From Adineta steineri (taxonomy: Eukaryota; Rotifera; Eurotatoria; Adinetida; Adinetidae), in the NCBI GenBank assembly GCA_905250115.1, contig CAJNOI010000003.1:1056523-1120522 (forward strand): a DNA stretch of 64,000 nucleotides. Direction: 5' to 3'. Shown here piece after piece: positions 13,543 through 25,282 of the stretch. The translations under genes were made by a program, and so were the position numbers. Within the stretch, counting starts at the first letter, position 1. The number at the start of each line of letters is the position of its first letter. The notes beneath the pieces are model-generated. The model was not told the DNA's origin. It did not search any database and saw nothing but the letters and a program-made list of their open reading frames with translations.

Positions 13543-13875
13543 TACTAATCAGTTAGTGTAATTAACAGTGAATAAAGATTGTCTTAACAATCGAAACATG
13601 GAAAAAAAATAATGTTCGAAGAAAACGACCAAGAATTTTATTGTAATAACATTCAAATTAAGTTTCACACATTTGGCTTTAACATAATTATATCGAGGGA
13701 ACTTTCTAATAAGAAAAATCTTTTTTTACTTAATTTTTTTACGATGTAACAGTATTGAAATTGATCCATTGAGAAGTTTTAATTTAGAATATCTATATTT
13801 ATCTGTATGTATAGAACGATTTGTGACGCAAGTCATGATATTTTAATATAAAATTTAAATAATAAATTTGTGTAG

Positions 13876-14165
13876 ACATTTTGACACAAAAAAAGAAAGA
13901 AATGTCTAATAAATTTCTAATGAGTAGAGACATAATTAATGCGTAAATGATTATTAAAAACTTTTAAAAATTTATGTTTATCTTTTACATTTATTTCATG
14001 CGGATATTGTTTTATAAAAAAATGTGTTTTGATTCAATTCATTAGCTGCCAGAATTGAGGCAGAATGGAACTTGATTTGTAAACAAAGAAACTTTTCTAT
14101 TCTAGAAGTTCTTCTGTTTTGTTGATTTAATTGGACTTCATTGATATTTAACATAAAAATATCTG
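13876..14165. repeat. diverged direct repeat, copy 2
   Basis: Partner of 12602-12873, same orientation, about 290 bp. It carries an insertion of roughly 20 bp in the middle (around 14046-14066) relative to copy 1. Confidence 0.7.
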
Positions 14166-14695
14166 ATCGATATATTGTATTTTGAACAATTAAGAAATGT
14201 TTTAGTAGATGTTGCATACAGTTCATTTAGAGAAATGAGGCATACATCGAGTTTATGAAATCTTTAAAATAACTGTCACATGGTTAAATTGAATGTCCTA
14301 CTTATTATTTCCTTTTTTAATTGTTCTTTTTTTAAGCTGACTTAATAAGAAATTTTAATACTTAATTCAACTCGTGATAATTTCATTTATGAACAAAGTA
14401 AAAAAACGTAAATATCTAAAAATAAAGTTGTTATCTTATTTTATTTCAATTTCATAATAAAATATCAAAGAAATCTCTTTTTAACGAATTTATTATACCC
14501 ACTAATTTTTTTCACAGTATTAAATAGCATATTTCTCCATTCAATGATGTTTATATGATTATATTTCTAGTTATCAGTATGATTTAGATCGATGTGTTTT
14601 TCACTTAAGTATAGTTTATATTAACACAAAAACGTAGTTCTAACCAGAATTTGATACCATATACATCATTCTATATCAAGACATATAAAACTTAA

Positions 14696-14832
14696 CCCTT
14701 TCAGAACTAGTTTTGCTTTCACAATCAGTGTATTATTCTTAAACTATCTTTTTAACCGCGACTCAAAACCAAAAGCCTGGACCCCCCCTCCAGCGTAGGT
14801 GGTACATATGTTGTACCACGGTCCTGAAAGGG
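14696..14832. mobile_element. TTAA-flanked MITE, family A copy 1
   Basis: A 137-bp element starting CCCTTTCAGAAC and ending GTCCTGAAAGGG, so the ends are inverted repeats. TTAA directly precedes it (14692-14695), and TTTTAA follows. CCC...GGG termini at TTAA targets are typical of piggyBac-type transposons. The interior carries a palindrome around GGTACATATGTTGTACC. A second copy lies at 40612-40773. No coding capacity. Confidence 0.7.
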
Positions 14833-15645
14833 TTTTAATTTGTATATAAAATCAGATCATTGCTGTTTTATTAAGATAATTGAATATAACCTCCAGCTTT
14901 CTCTATTAAACTAATATTTATTTTCTTCTAAAAATAATCTAAATCCGAAAATTTTGTTTACGTCACTAAAGTACTAATACCTAAAATTTTAATATTCTTT
15001 CTTTAGTGAATTATAATCGTATGCTTTGATTGTTCAAAAGAAGAATTTTATTATAGAATAAATTTGTCCCAATAGGTGTGCTTATAAACGCTTATTATTA
15101 ACCGCCTCTTCGTTTTCTTCCTTTTCTTTTTGTTTTATTATCTTTCATTTTTCTCTTGTCACTCAAATTACACTGTTTCTTTCCGCTTTCCTTTTCCAAG
15201 CTGTTATTCTTCTTCAGCTTATCAACTCGCATGCTTTTCTCATTATTTAAAAATGATCTACTGTTACTGCTGGAATGTGTGACGTCTTCGTACACTTTTT
15301 TTTCTTCTTGTTTTTACTTCTTTTATTTTCTTAGTGTGAGAAAAGAAAAAGAAAATATCTTTTTCGATCTTGAAAAATAACTCAGACGGATATAGTTAAA
15401 AGTGTCAGATAGTTTTTTGTTTCTTCTTTTTACAAAAAAAGATTTTGCTAGTTATTATGAATAGAATTTAGTTGCAATCAATATATACTGAGAGGTTATC
15501 TTAGAAGTTCCTTTTTGTTAAGCATAAAAAGATGAAATATTATATGCAAGGTTCTTCACATGAATAATCAGATGCTTTTCTTTTGTATAATTTACTCAGA
15601 GTTTTTTCAAGATTCTTCTACCGCAATGTCTATTCATTGACAAAA
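14833..15645. other. intergenic
   Basis: AT-rich with pyrimidine-rich stretches near 15100-15340. Open frames here are Lys/Phe-rich low-complexity translations. No gene is called apart from possible 5' UTR of the next gene. Confidence 0.4.
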
Positions 15646-16155
15646 ATGCTCTTCCTTGGTGGTCGAACACGTAATATTACGACTTCGGGAAGGGGCTTAC
15701 ATGATGAGTCACATACACAAAAAGTGGGGCATTCATGCATCATTGGTGGTTGTCTATCAGTAACAACTGGTCTTATTCTTATTATCATTGGTGTTATATC
15801 TGAAGTTAGAAATACTACATTTATTGGTGTTGGTGTAATTAGTTTAGGTGTTGGGTTTTTTCTTACTACACTTGTTTGCTTTTATGCTAAATTGGATATA
15901 TGTTATAATAATTGGGCTTATCGTACTCGTATCACACCCGTACATATAGAAACTCCACAACCGGCACCAGCAGGTGCTATAACAACTTCTCCGTTTGTTC
16001 CATCCGTTCTCACGACAGAAAAACAACAAACTCTGATGCCAGACGAAAATCCATCACCTACAACAGTCGTATCTCATGCAGAAATTCACAAAATTTTAGC
16101 TGCACCATCAATAAAAACTACTTCAATGACATTTAATTCAGATAATGTACCTTAA
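15646..16155 (+). CDS. small two-transmembrane protein, unknown
   Basis: 169 aa from the ATG at 15646; the frame is open upstream to 15583 without an ATG. After a short polar N-terminus come two hydrophobic segments, about residues 30-51 (CIIGGCLSVTTGLILIIIGV) and about 57-80 (FIGVGVISLGVGFFLTTLVC), separated by a short loop. This predicts a membrane hairpin. The C-terminal half is hydrophilic and rich in Thr, Pro and Ser. It lies tail-to-tail with the TTC29-like gene. I do not recognise the family. The codon usage matches neighbouring genes and the membrane pattern is clean, so it is likely real. An additional 5' exon cannot be excluded. Confidence 0.65.
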   Translation: MLFLGGRTRNITTSGRGLHDESHTQKVGHSCIIGGCLSVTTGLILIIIGVISEVRNTTFIGVGVISLGVGFFLTTLVCFYAKLDICYNNWAYRTRITPVHIETPQPAPAGAITTSPFVPSVLTTEKQQTLMPDENPSPTTVVSHAEIHKILAAPSIKTTSMTFNSDNVP

Positions 16156-16607
16156 TATTATATATGAAATATATCATTTGTTATTTATTCTCAGATACAT
16201 TTCACTATTTTTATAAGTGCACATTACTGTTTTTTTTTGTTCTATTTTATTTTAAAAAACAATTTTTTCATTCATTTTTAAATTATAAATCGAACAAGTA
16301 AGTTTCATTTCAAATTTTTGTTATTTTTGATTATTAATACTTCAATAGCATCTATGCAAAATCCACATATGATCGTTACTATTGAAAATAGTAAACAATA
16401 GAAATAAAATTTTCTGCATACGGTAAATATATTTATTTTTATTTCAAATATATAAAATAATAATTTTTGATTTTTATAGCTTTTAAATATGTAACTATGT
16501 TGAATAAGTTAAATTACAAGTATTTTATTCGTATTCAACATGTTCTATACTTATGGTTAGATTTGAACAAACAGATGATTTCGAAATAAAAACAATCGTC
16601 AAAAATC

Positions 16608-19600
16608 TTAAGGTTTTGGTTTGGTTATAAAACTTTCATGTCTTGTACATTTCCATTGAAGCAATTCTTTTGTATGCATTCGATCAACATGATCATTAAA
16701 GGCTGGTCGTAATTTCATGCCATGTGCAATTCCGAATAAAACTCGATTACGATCAAGATCAGCATGACTATTTGCTAATGATATACTATAAGCTTTACTT
16801 AATGATTGTATAGCTGAATCATATTGACTCTAAGATAAAAAAAGAATTGAATAGGAACAAAAGTTTTAATTGAAATGTTACCAATGTTATATGAATAAAA
16901 CCAAGTGCACTGCAAGCTCTAGCATATTGCATATCACCTTCTTTATCAGATACTTTTTGTAAATATTTTGTTAAGTATTCTGTACTTTTTTCAATATTGG
17001 ATTTTCTATAAATAAGAATGAGAATAAATTAATCTGTATATGAAAATCTTTATAACAGATGTTTTTTCTCTATTTTAAATTATATTTATATTGTCGTAGA
17101 CACAAAAACAAAAAAATCTTATTTACGCTACGCAAATAAACTTCTTTTCTAAAGGATTGTATTCATTTCCTACGATTATTTAGAATTTATTAAAACTATG
17201 AGAATAGAGTATATGGAACATTCTGTTTCAATATCGTCTTTAGTACTCATGGGATATTTAGATTTTAAAAATGCTATGAACGGTATTGTCCCAAAATCCG
17301 GAGGAAAAAATTCGGAAGAAAAAATCCGGAGGAAAAATCCAGAGAGAAATAAATCCGGAGAGGAAAAATTCGGTGGAAAAAATCCGGAAAATTTTTGAAA
17401 AAAGATTCAACAGTTTATTTAACAAAGAACCATGTACAAGAAAGAAGAGAAACCATTTGATTTGAAGAGAAGTGATGTGGTTCACTTTTTAGTAGCCACC
17501 AATAAAGAAAGTCCCACGAGATACTCATCGCGATCGATCTCATCGCTCTCGAAATGTTTGACAAGTAGGACTGTGAAAGCTCAGGTTCAGTTTTTTTGGA
17601 ACTGGAACTGTCACATTCCTATTGGCAAGAGTATTGACTTTGGTTAGATGGTGTGGGTGTGGATAAAACATGGACACAACACCCATACTCTCAAGGTGCA
17701 CGTCTGTGTATATTTGCTAATAGAAGTGCAGAGCACAGTAAAGTAGAATGGCACTCGGTAGTCGATAATCATGATTGACGTAGACAACCATAATCATTTA
17801 TGAAAGAATATTATCATTCTCTTCTGTTAGAACAATATCAGAAATTTTCCGGATTTTTACTCTCCGGATTTTAAGACATATTCTTATGAACAAACTGATT
17901 AATTGAATTACTTTTGATAACAGATTGCAAGTGCTTCACTTGCTTGACCAAAACCTTCATCGTTGTTAACTTCTTGACAATAATCATAATATTTATGAAG
18001 ATATTTTAAAGCTGAATCGACATCTCCATGTTCAAGAAAAGCTTGTCCTAGCTTATAACTTGTTTCATTTTCAACTTTTTTATCACCAGCTAAAAATTTA
18101 ATAGAATTCGTTTCTTTACAAATATTCTTATCTTGTTTTATTTTACTTTGAATTGAAGCTTCATATGCTTTGTTAACATATTGAAGTGATTGATTATCAG
18201 TTCGACGTTGGGCTAATTTCATATATAAACGTGTTAATTGTATACTAGCATCCGTTTTTAAATGTTCATTGTCTTCACTTAATTGATAATATTTTATAAA
18301 ACTATTCAAGGCTTTGACTAAATCACCTAAAATAATAATAAAATAAGTTATTTTAGTATTTTGGTTTTATATAAATTTATTAGACTTCGTCGTTCATATG
18401 CTAAACCAACATTAAGATAAGCTTCAGCTGCTAATTGTGGATCAAATTGTGAATGTGTTTGAGCAACTGTTAGACTTTTTTCATAGAAATAATCGGAAAG
18501 CCATCGATCATCACTTTTTAAAAAATATGATGCTAATTCCAAATAATTATGGTACATATTTGAGAATTGAGCTAGATGAAAAGAAAAAGAATTTTATCTT
18601 TATTATAGAAATAAAAATAGTTACATCGTCGTTCAGCTTCTTCAGCTTTATTGAGATATTGACAAAGATAACGTAATTTATCTGATTCAGCATCAAGTAA
18701 TGGTCGTCGATGAAGTGGATGTTCAGCACCTAGTCGTTCTCGATCTTCTTTTTGCCATGCTAATATAGCACATAATTCACGAAATGAATTATGATAACCA
18801 TGTCGAAGCATATCAATTGATAGTTGACGTTCTAATGAACTTCGAAATCTAGTTTAGAGAAAAACGGAAATTTTTATATTTATTTAGAGCAAAAATAAAC
18901 TTTTCAGTATCTTCTTTTCGAAGTGTTGTTTGCTTTTCATATGCTGCTGCAGTATTCTTAATTTGATTTAATGGAAGCTAGAAAAAAATCCGACCGAAAT
19001 AAAATAACTTGAATTAAATCTATTACAAACCTTTTGTTTTTCTTTAAGAGCTTTACTTGGTAATATAACATTACGATAGAATGCTGTTTGACCTTTAGTT
19101 GAAGTTTCATTTGATGGTTTTGTTCGATATACTGTTGTTTCCGCTAAACATATAGAAATGTTTTATCTAACCAATGTATAAGAATCTTATAATAAGAGAT
19201 TATTCCGGAATGAGAACATATCAGTATTCAGTCCACAGTCTTTCTACAAATGTTTACCCAGGTCAAAAAATCTGACATCAGATCTTACAAAGTCTTATAA
19301 GATATCTGACAAAAAATCGTAGCCTCTGAAATCTTGTATCAATTCATATCACATTTGTCTTGAAAGATCTGACGCGTCTGTATTTTCAGTATAATTTTTA
19401 AGTAAGATTTTACGAAGATATCAGTTTTAATGAAATATTTTGGTGACATTGTTCCGCATAACAGAATCTTACAGGAAATCAGAGACTACAATTTTTTGTC
19501 CGATTTCATCAAATCAGATATGATCGGACATATGTTTCCTACAAGATCTTGCTATCTGATTATTCGATCAGGGTAGTAGTAAATCGATCATTCAATAAAA

Positions 19601-19708
19601 TCAAACAGTTACGAAATCACTCTATGACAACAGGAAGATTATATTCTCTCATCGAGTTTCAGAAAGAATTCATCTATAATTTAACTAAAAAACATAAGAC
19701 TTACCCAT
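16608..19708 (-). CDS. TTC29: TTC29-like tetratricopeptide-repeat protein
   Basis: Model: complement(join(16608..16829, 16882..17005, 17912..18326, 18386..18571, 18625..18848, 18901..18977, 19031..19143, 19705..19708)), 454 aa, eight exons. The first coding exon holds only ATG plus one base (M then Ala completed by exon 2). The N-terminus is basic and polar; residues about 70-130 include MLRHGYHNSFRELCAILAWQ. A run of TPR helices follows, such as YHNYLELASYFLKSDDRWL, AAEAYLNVGLAYERR, YKLGQAFLEHGDVDSALKYL and ACSALGFIHITL. The C-terminus reads LLQWKCTRHESF. Length and layout match animal TTC29 (about 475 aa), a ciliary/flagellar protein tied to axonemal dynein function and sperm motility. Intron 1 (561 nt) and intron 6 (906 nt) are abnormally long because each carries a transposon. 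Divergent from GANAB, with 375 bp between start codons. Confidence 0.85.
17293..17872. mobile_element. non-autonomous DNA transposon in TTC29 intron 6
   Basis: About 580 bp. The left end starts AAAATCCGGAGG and the right end finishes CTCCGGATTTT, forming an imperfect inverted repeat. The left end carries about six iterated copies of an ATCCGGAGGAAAA-like motif up to about 17395, and the right end carries two; such subterminal arrays are usual transposase-binding sites. The interior has no transposase-like frame. No clear target-site duplication is seen. It accounts for most of the 906-nt intron. Confidence 0.65.
19257..19572. mobile_element. TA-flanked MITE, family B copy 1, in TTC29 intron 1
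   Basis: 316 bp bounded by TA on both sides (19255-19256 and 19573-19574). The ends are an imperfect inverted repeat: CCCAGGTCAAAAAATC on the left, and CCCTGATCGAATAATC as the reverse complement of the right. Its sequence is present in inverted orientation at 46862-47213. TA target duplication suggests a Tc1/mariner-type origin. Non-coding. Confidence 0.75.
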
Positions 19709-20083
19709 TGTGTCTTTTGTCCTCTTAAATAATGTTCATATAATCAAAAGTAATCTTTCCAATCAATCACGCAATAGGAAAAAATGAAAATAATCAATTT
19801 CTCTCTTCTCCATTTTACAATTCATTACTATAGCATTCTGACTCCAATCATACAGAATAGGGTGGCATCTATATTAGATATTATATATTATTTTATACTC
19901 AGTCTTTCATTTCTTTTATCTTCATTTTAATAATTATTCTTCAAAAAAAATATGTCACGAAATCTTAATAAATTTCTATTGAATATTTTCAAATAGCCAA
20001 TATCATTCTTCCAAAACTTCAATTTATTAAAGTTATCCATCCTTCAGCTGTTATACTCTATTACTCAAAATAAAATATAGAAA
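19709..20083. promoter_or_regulatory. divergent intergenic region TTC29/GANAB
   Basis: 375 bp between the start codons of two head-to-head genes. It is AT-rich with no obvious TATA box choice. It must hold both promoters and 5' UTRs unless a non-coding 5' exon exists. Confidence 0.45.
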
Positions 20084-23000
20084 ATGAGTAGATTTTTTCA
20101 TCTGCTCAATCTAATCTTTATTCTATACATTTTAAATATTCCGCCCAGTGAAAATGTTGATCGGAATAATTTTAAAACTTGTGAACAAAGTGCATTTTGT
20201 CGGTAATTATTTTTTTACTTATCGTATTTGTAACATATATATATAATAAATGAGTTTTTAATTAGACGACAACGTAAATATAAACCTGATATATCACCTT
20301 ATGAAGTTGATTTACGTTCAATGAAAACAATTCGATCTGGACATTTACAATTTATACTTCATAATACTCTTAAATCTCCTATTAAATTTCAATTAGATAT
20401 ATTTACATTAGAACATAATTCATTACGAGTTAAAATAAATGAAAAAAATCCAATAAGAAAACGTTATGAAGTTGAACATGCTCTTGTGGGTGAACCAAAA
20501 CTTGTTGAGTAAGAAAAATTGTATTTTTATTTTGAAAGGAAAATTTTATTCGAAAATATTTTTCTTTTAAGTGTAAAATTAACAAACTTAGATGGAAAAC
20601 AAGTTGAAGGTAGTTTTAGTAAATCCGCTAAATTTCTTCTTAATGCAAAACCATTTCGATTGGATTTATTTACAAATGGTATATTCGTTATGAGTGTTAA
20701 TTCAAAAAATATGTTTAATTTCGAACATTATCGAACTAAACCTGGGTAAAACTATTTTAATTATATTTAAAATTATTATATTTATATTCGTTTAAATAGG
20801 ACAAATGAATCAACAGGTGAAAATAATGTAAGTTGATGAAAACTATTGATTAGAAATCTATAAGTCGTTCGTAATATTCTTTATTCATTTGATTTTCTTA
20901 TCATATCCACTTGAATAACAATAGAAAATGATATATTGAATAGCAGGATTTTTCTTTCTTATAAATATATGTTAATAAAAATCAAGTATCTACTTCTAAC
21001 TCGATAGTACTCAGTTTAAAGTTATTAAATATTTTTTTGATATATATAGACCGAAGATAATGAAGATGGAATGTGGGAAGAAACATTTAAAACTCATCAG
21101 GATTCAAAACCATATGGTAAATATAATTTAGTATATGTTTTTGATTCATAATAAGTATTTATTTCAAGGTCCATCATCAATTGGTGTAGATGTGAATTTT
21201 CTTAATTTTGAAAATGTTTATGGTATTCCAGAACATGCTGATGCATTTTCACTTAGATCTACACAGTAAATAGATATATTGTTAATAAAAAAAGGCATCA
21301 TTATATGATATTTTTAGTGATACTGATCCGTATCGACTTTTTAATCTTGATATTTTTGAATATGATATTCAAAATCCTATGGCTCTTTATGGTTCTGTTC
21401 CTTATATGCTAGCTCATAAGTAGATGAAATAAAAATAATTTTTTCGTTTTATTTCTATACAATATATTTATATAGTGAACATGCTACTGTTGGTTTCTTC
21501 TGGTTAAATGCAGCTGAAGGATGGATTGATGTTAATAATGATAAATTAACTGTACAAGTAAGTATTATTACCTAACCAAATATTAAAGTTATATATAAGA
21601 GTTGAGAATAAATTAGAATTCTTTTTTCTTATAGAATTATTGGATAAAAGTGATGGTAACCGTTTTTCTATCTTACATATTTTTGTAACTGATTACTCTC
21701 TTCACCCGACTCAGTTTTATTTTTATCAATTATTCTGATGCATAAGCTAAGCTTAAGATAGTCCACAAAATTCCTCTGCTTTATTGTTTTGTAAAGCTTT
21801 TGAATATAGTTTTAATGCGATTATTATTAAAATTCGTTATAACTAATCGAGCTTCTATATCAGATTTAGTAAAAAATCACTAGTACAATGAATAACTTTA
21901 TTGATGAGAACTGATTTTGAGGTTCCAGTGAAGATAAATGAATCTGGAAGACTTTTGTATTTATACAGTATAAGTGAAGACCGATATTCATTTTATTTCT
22001 ATTAAAATATTTGTTTTATTTTAGGGTTTCTTTTCAACAATTGCAAGTTTTTTTTCTACAAAACCAACTGCTGATAAAAATGAAGTACCACAAGTGTCTA
22101 CACATTGGATGTTTGAATCGGGAATATTTGATGGATTTTTTTTCTTGGGCCCAACACCGAGAGATATTTTCAAACAATATTCAGTTATTACAGGTTCTGT
22201 ACCACTTCCACCGGTAAGAATACTATATCAATTCTTATTCTCTTGAAATAAATTCATCTGATTTTTCTAGCTATGGGCAATTGCTTATCATCAATGTCGT
22301 TGGAATTATAACGATGAAGATGATGTTCGAAGGTATAATTAATTATTTAATATTTCTATATAAACATATATGATTTAGTGTACTCAATGGTTTTGAAAAA
22401 AATGTAATTCCACTTGATGTTATTTGGCTTGATATTGAACATACACATGGTAAAAGATATTTTACATGGGATACACAAAAATTTCCAAATCCTGAAAAAT
22501 TACAAGACGATATTGCTCGTTATGGAAGAAAATTGGTTACAATTAGTGATCCACATATAAAGAAAGATGATGCGTATCAAGTATATGCTGACGCTAAAGC
22601 ACTAGGATATTTTGTAAAAACAAAAGATGGTGCAGATTATGAAGGATCATGTTGGCCAGGTATATTTAAAAAAAATGAAATAATAATTTATTCTTTTTTT
22701 CTTTCTGAATAAAAGGCGCATCAATGTGGCTTGATTATTTTAATCCAGATATATTTCAATGGTACTCTCAACGATATTCATTAGAAAATTATAAAGGATC
22801 AACAGGAAATCTTTTTATATGGAATGATATGAATGAACCATCGGTATTTAATGGTCCAGAAGTAACATTTCCAAAAGATATTATTCATTATGGTGGATGG
22901 GAAGATCGTGATGTACATAATCTTTATGGTATGCTTCAACATATGTCAACATTTCAAGGTCTTTACAATCGTTCAAATGGACATATTCGTCCATTTATTT

Positions 23001-24366
23001 TAACACGTTCATTTTTTGCTGGTTCACAACGAACAGCAGCTGTATGGACAGGTGATAATGCAGCACAATGGAGTTATCTAAAAATAGCTACACCAATGTT
23101 ACTAAGTTTATCAGTAACTGGTTTTGGTTTTTCTGGAGCTGATGTTGGAGGATTTTTTTCTAATCCAGATGCAAAATTACTTGTTCGATGGTATCAAGTA
23201 TGTTAACAAACTCACTTCTTTTTTGAATATCTATCGTATTTTCTTTATTAAGGCAGCAGCATTTCAACCATTCTATCGTGAACATGCACATATTGATACA
23301 GCTCGTCGTGAACCATGGTTATTTGGACCTGATAATACACGATTAATACGAAAAGCTATTGAACAACGTTATAATTATTTACCTTATTGGTATACATTAT
23401 TTTATAAGCAAGAAAAACAAGGAATACCACCAATGTTACCATTATGGGCAAATTTTCCTAAAGATAAAAATGTATTTAAAACAGAAGATTTATTTATGGT
23501 TGGTATGTATCATATATTAATTAATAAAGATATATTTTTAATTATAAACTTTTATTTTTATAGGTAATGGTCTTCTTGTTTGTCCAATAACAGAAGCTGA
23601 TACTAATCAAGTTTCGATATATTTTCCAGGAGAAAATACAGTAAGAAAAATATAATTACCAGAGTATATGACATTTCTTTTCTTTAAAGATTTGGTATGA
23701 TACACGAACATTAATTCAATATAATGGTTCAGAAACAGTACTTATCAATGTAGATATGGAATCGGTAATAATAATAATAAACATTGAATAGACTTTATTT
23801 TTATTTCTTTTTAAGATTCCTGTCTTTCAACAAGGTGGTGTGATTATTCCAAAACGATTAAGAAGACGACGTTCATCAATGCTTGCTTTACATGATCCAA
23901 TAACTTTAGTTGTCGCACTTGATCGAAATGTATGTATTGAATAATTGTAAAAAATAGAAAATTAACTTACAAATATGTCTTTTCTTTAGCATGAAGCTAA
24001 AGGTGAACTATATATGGATGATGGATATACATATGATTATAAACATAAACGACAAATGATCTATCGTCGGTTTATATTCAGAAATAATGAACTTCATTCA
24101 AAGTATGATTGTTCTTTTTTCTTCTTTCAATTCATTTCTTTTATACGTATATTAGAACTCTTGATTTTACTGGTAAATTCGAAACAGATGCTTGGATTGA
24201 ACGTATTTTGATATTTGGTTATCCAAAAAATCCTAAAAAGGTGATAATTAATTCGGGTGATAAACAAGCCATTCCACTTCATCATTACCATGCTGAATCT
24301 CAAATGCTTACTATTCGACGACCTGGTCCATTGGTAGCTTCTGATTGGACGCTTACAATAACGTAA
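20084..24366 (+). CDS. GANAB: glucosidase II alpha subunit (neutral alpha-glucosidase AB)
   Basis: Model: join(20084..20202, 20266..20508, 20572..20745, 20800..20827, 21050..21116, 21169..21265, 21318..21419, 21476..21557, 22025..22213, 22271..22332, 22379..22659, 22716..23197, 23253..23502, 23564..23640, 23690..23764, 23816..23929, 23990..24102, 24156..24366), 921 aa. It is a GH31 enzyme of the ER lumen that trims the two inner alpha-1,3-glucoses from N-glycans in the calnexin/calreticulin cycle. A signal peptide ([17 protein letters not shown]) is followed by the family N-terminus [11 protein letters not shown]. The nucleophile Asp is residue 519 in IWNDMNEPS, and the acid/base Asp is residue 595 in WTGDNAAQW. 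Other signatures are [32 protein letters not shown] and [12 protein letters not shown]. It is full length against human GANAB (944 aa). Introns 4 (222 nt) and 8 (467 nt) are longer than the others. Poly(A) signal AATAAA at 24445. Confidence 0.97.
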
Positions 24367-25282
24367 AAACTCAAGTATTCAGTCGATTTACAAGTAACAT
24401 TGTGTGCTTTCTTATGCTTATTGATTTTTATGATTCGGTGACTTAATAAACATTATATTTCCTATTCTGATTTTTGTGAAACTAAATAATTTACTTTTGT
24501 TTTTATACATGCTTAGATATTAGCAATATCTTTCATTTCTTGCTTTCGCTTTTTTCAATGTTTTATTGATATTAAACAGTAAAAAAAAAGAACTTGACTT
24601 GTTAATCTCATCAATTGTTATTCGTTTTCTTTGTCTTTTTATCTTCAATAAAGAAAAATGTGATAATAAAAATATATAATGTTCATTGATGCAGATGATC
24701 AATAACTTGATATTTCTATAGTCAGCTGTAGTTTTTATTATTTATACACACTAGAGTATAGAAACTCGAATGAATTAAACATTAAATAAGGTTTATAGAT
24801 CTACAAAGTACATCAAACTACTTGTATAATCGTCAAATGTGCAATCGTCTTTGGTAGTAAATAATACTCTCCTTTTGATAAATTAACTAAAATAAAGAAT
24901 ATTATTTATCATTTCTTATCCTATTGATGTCATATACATTGTTGCATTGAGGCTAATAGAATTCTAACATACACCACCATTTTTTAACATAAGTTACTAG
25001 TTTTAAAAAATGGCTCATCTATTATTATGATGGAAATACGATTCTATGTCATTTTGATCAAGCTTTCAATATCAACTTCTTGCAATTCATCGAAAACTGC
25101 AAAATTTGTAGTTGACGTCATTTCTTTTTCGGGTTTTTTCCTTTCAATAGGTAATTGTAACGTCATGTGAAATATATCATGCATGACGAATATATATTCA
25201 TTCAGATAGGAAGAAAAAATCACAACACATCATATCACCAACATACAACGTTACACAGCATACATTTCGTCAAGAATCTGCA
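24367..25282. other. intergenic
   Basis: 3' UTR of GANAB (AATAAA at 24445), then AT-rich DNA with no gene, then the 5' flank of the F-box/LRR gene. Confidence 0.5.
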
